Source of the DNA: Gammaproteobacteria bacterium
GTDB taxonomy: Bacteria > Pseudomonadota > Gammaproteobacteria > Burkholderiales > Burkholderiaceae_B
Length of the DNA stretch: 64,000 nucleotides
Assembly (NCBI GenBank): GCA_018815245.1
Contig: JAHIXK010000011.1
Coordinates: forward strand, 372,001 to 436,000
Reading direction: 5' to 3'
The notes beneath the pieces were generated by a model that did no database searches, was not told the DNA's origin, and saw nothing but the letters and a program-made list of their open reading frames with translations. A program made the translations under genes and the position numbers. This document shows positions 63,339 through 64,000 of the stretch, one piece after another. Every line of letters begins with the position of its first letter. Within the stretch, counting starts at the first letter, position 1.

Positions 63339-64000
63339 ATGACTTTAAAAATTGCCGTGATGCCCGGTGACGGCATTGGCCCCGAAATTACAGCGCAAGC
63401 CGTGAAGGTGCTTGAAGCCCTTCAAACCGATGGTCTGAATATCGAGTTCGAGCATGCGCTGATTGGCGGTGTGGCGTACCGTGAAAAAGGTGTGCCACTG
63501 CCCGATGAAACCGTGGCGTTGGCCAAGGCCTCTGATGCAGTGTTGTTTGGCGCTGTGGGCGATTTTTCTCTGGACACGCTGCCGCGCCACCTGCGCCCCG
63601 AACAAGCCATTCTTGGCATTCGCAAGGCCTTGAACCTGTTTGCCAATTTCCGCCCCGCCATGGTGTACGAAGAGTTGGCCGATGCGTCTACTTTGCGCCC
63701 GGAAGTTGTGGCGGGCCTGGACATTCTGATTGTTCGTGAACTGACCGGCGATATTTACTTCGGCACCCCACGCGGTAACCGGATTGCTGAAGATGGCCCT
63801 TTCAAGGGCGAACGCGAAGCCTTTGATACCATGCGCTACGCCGAAACCGAGATTCGCCGCATTGCGCATGTGGCCTTTCAGGCCGCGCAAAAACGCGGTG
63901 GAAAACTGTGTTCTGTGGACAAAGCCAACGTGCTGGAAACCACCCAGTTTTGGCGCGATATCGTGACTGAAGTTGGCAAGGAATACGCTGGTGTGGAACT
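63339..64000 (+). CDS. leuB: 3-isopropylmalate dehydrogenase (partial, runs off window)
   Basis: The first 220 or so codons of leuB, which oxidatively decarboxylates 3-isopropylmalate with NAD. Diagnostic stretches are [14 protein letters not shown] at the start, [22 protein letters not shown] and [20 protein letters not shown] 63339 follows AGAAAGAG. The frame is still open at the last base of the window. Confidence 0.96.
   Translation, partial: MTLKIAVMPGDGIGPEITAQAVKVLEALQTDGLNIEFEHALIGGVAYREKGVPLPDETVALAKASDAVLFGAVGDFSLDTLPRHLRPEQAILGIRKALNLFANFRPAMVYEELADASTLRPEVVAGLDILIVRELTGDIYFGTPRGNRIAEDGPFKGEREAFDTMRYAETEIRRIAHVAFQAAQKRGGKLCSVDKANVLETTQFWRDIVTEVGKEYAGVE

Noticed and set aside
1-64000. 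CRISPR array or insertion sequence
   Set aside because: No regularly spaced repeats of CRISPR size and no transposase-like protein were seen anywhere in the window.

Overview
The window reads as chromosomal DNA of a betaproteobacterium of the order Burkholderiales, most likely a Limnobacter-like thiosulfate oxidiser. This is inferred from the complete soxCDYZAXB cluster, the surE-pcm-nlpD and ndk-rlmN-rodZ-ispG-hisS-yfgM-bamB-der blocks, leuC-lipoprotein-leuD-leuB, and the general protein style; no 16S gene is present to prove it. Almost all of the window is packed, conserved protein-coding sequence.

Layout. 0.1-6.3 kb: a LysR regulator, then minus-strand genes for a crotonase-family enzyme, an LVIVD-repeat lipoprotein, a DUF305 protein, a nitronate monooxygenase and an MFS carrier. 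6.5-13.3 kb: a cytochrome bo-type quinol oxidase operon (cyoABCD) with a SURF1 assembly factor, followed by a RegB/RegA-type redox two-component pair. 13.3-21.4 kb: DUF1178, a small unknown protein, then the Sox thiosulfate-oxidation operon and a SoxW-like thioredoxin. 21.4-28.1 kb: a divergent response regulator with TPR repeats and a degenerate receiver, then a TRAP-type uptake operon whose permease carries an extra C-terminal NTF2-like domain. 28.1-32.9 kb: an accessory region with a large inverted repeat, a frameshifted ankyrin-like pseudogene, tRNA-Arg(CCT), and a regulatory island. 33-41 kb: parE and the SOS mutagenesis operon lexA-imuA-imuB-dnaE2. 41-64 kb: housekeeping genes (yaaA, surE-pcm-nlpD-rlmD, a BI-1 membrane protein, the ndk-to-der block, aroC, transporters, an M48 protease, leuCDB).

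The genes at 6-21 kb form one energy module: Sox proteins in the periplasm strip electrons from thiosulfate, the electrons go to cytochromes and quinone, and the quinol oxidase is the terminal sink. RegBA lies between the two blocks and senses quinone or redox state, so it is an obvious candidate controller of both.

The most unusual stretch is 29.0-32.8 kb. Two paralogous ECF sigma factors flank a sigma-54-dependent activator and two small unknown proteins. The first sigma gene has a good -24/-12 (sigma-54) promoter. The second is translationally coupled, by a TAATG overlap, to a protein that looks like a CesT-fold type III secretion chaperone, in the position where an anti-sigma factor would normally lie. 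This resembles the HrpS to sigma-54 to HrpL logic of plant pathogens, but no secretion apparatus genes are in the window. It is the best candidate for an undescribed system here. The assignments of the small proteins are tentative.
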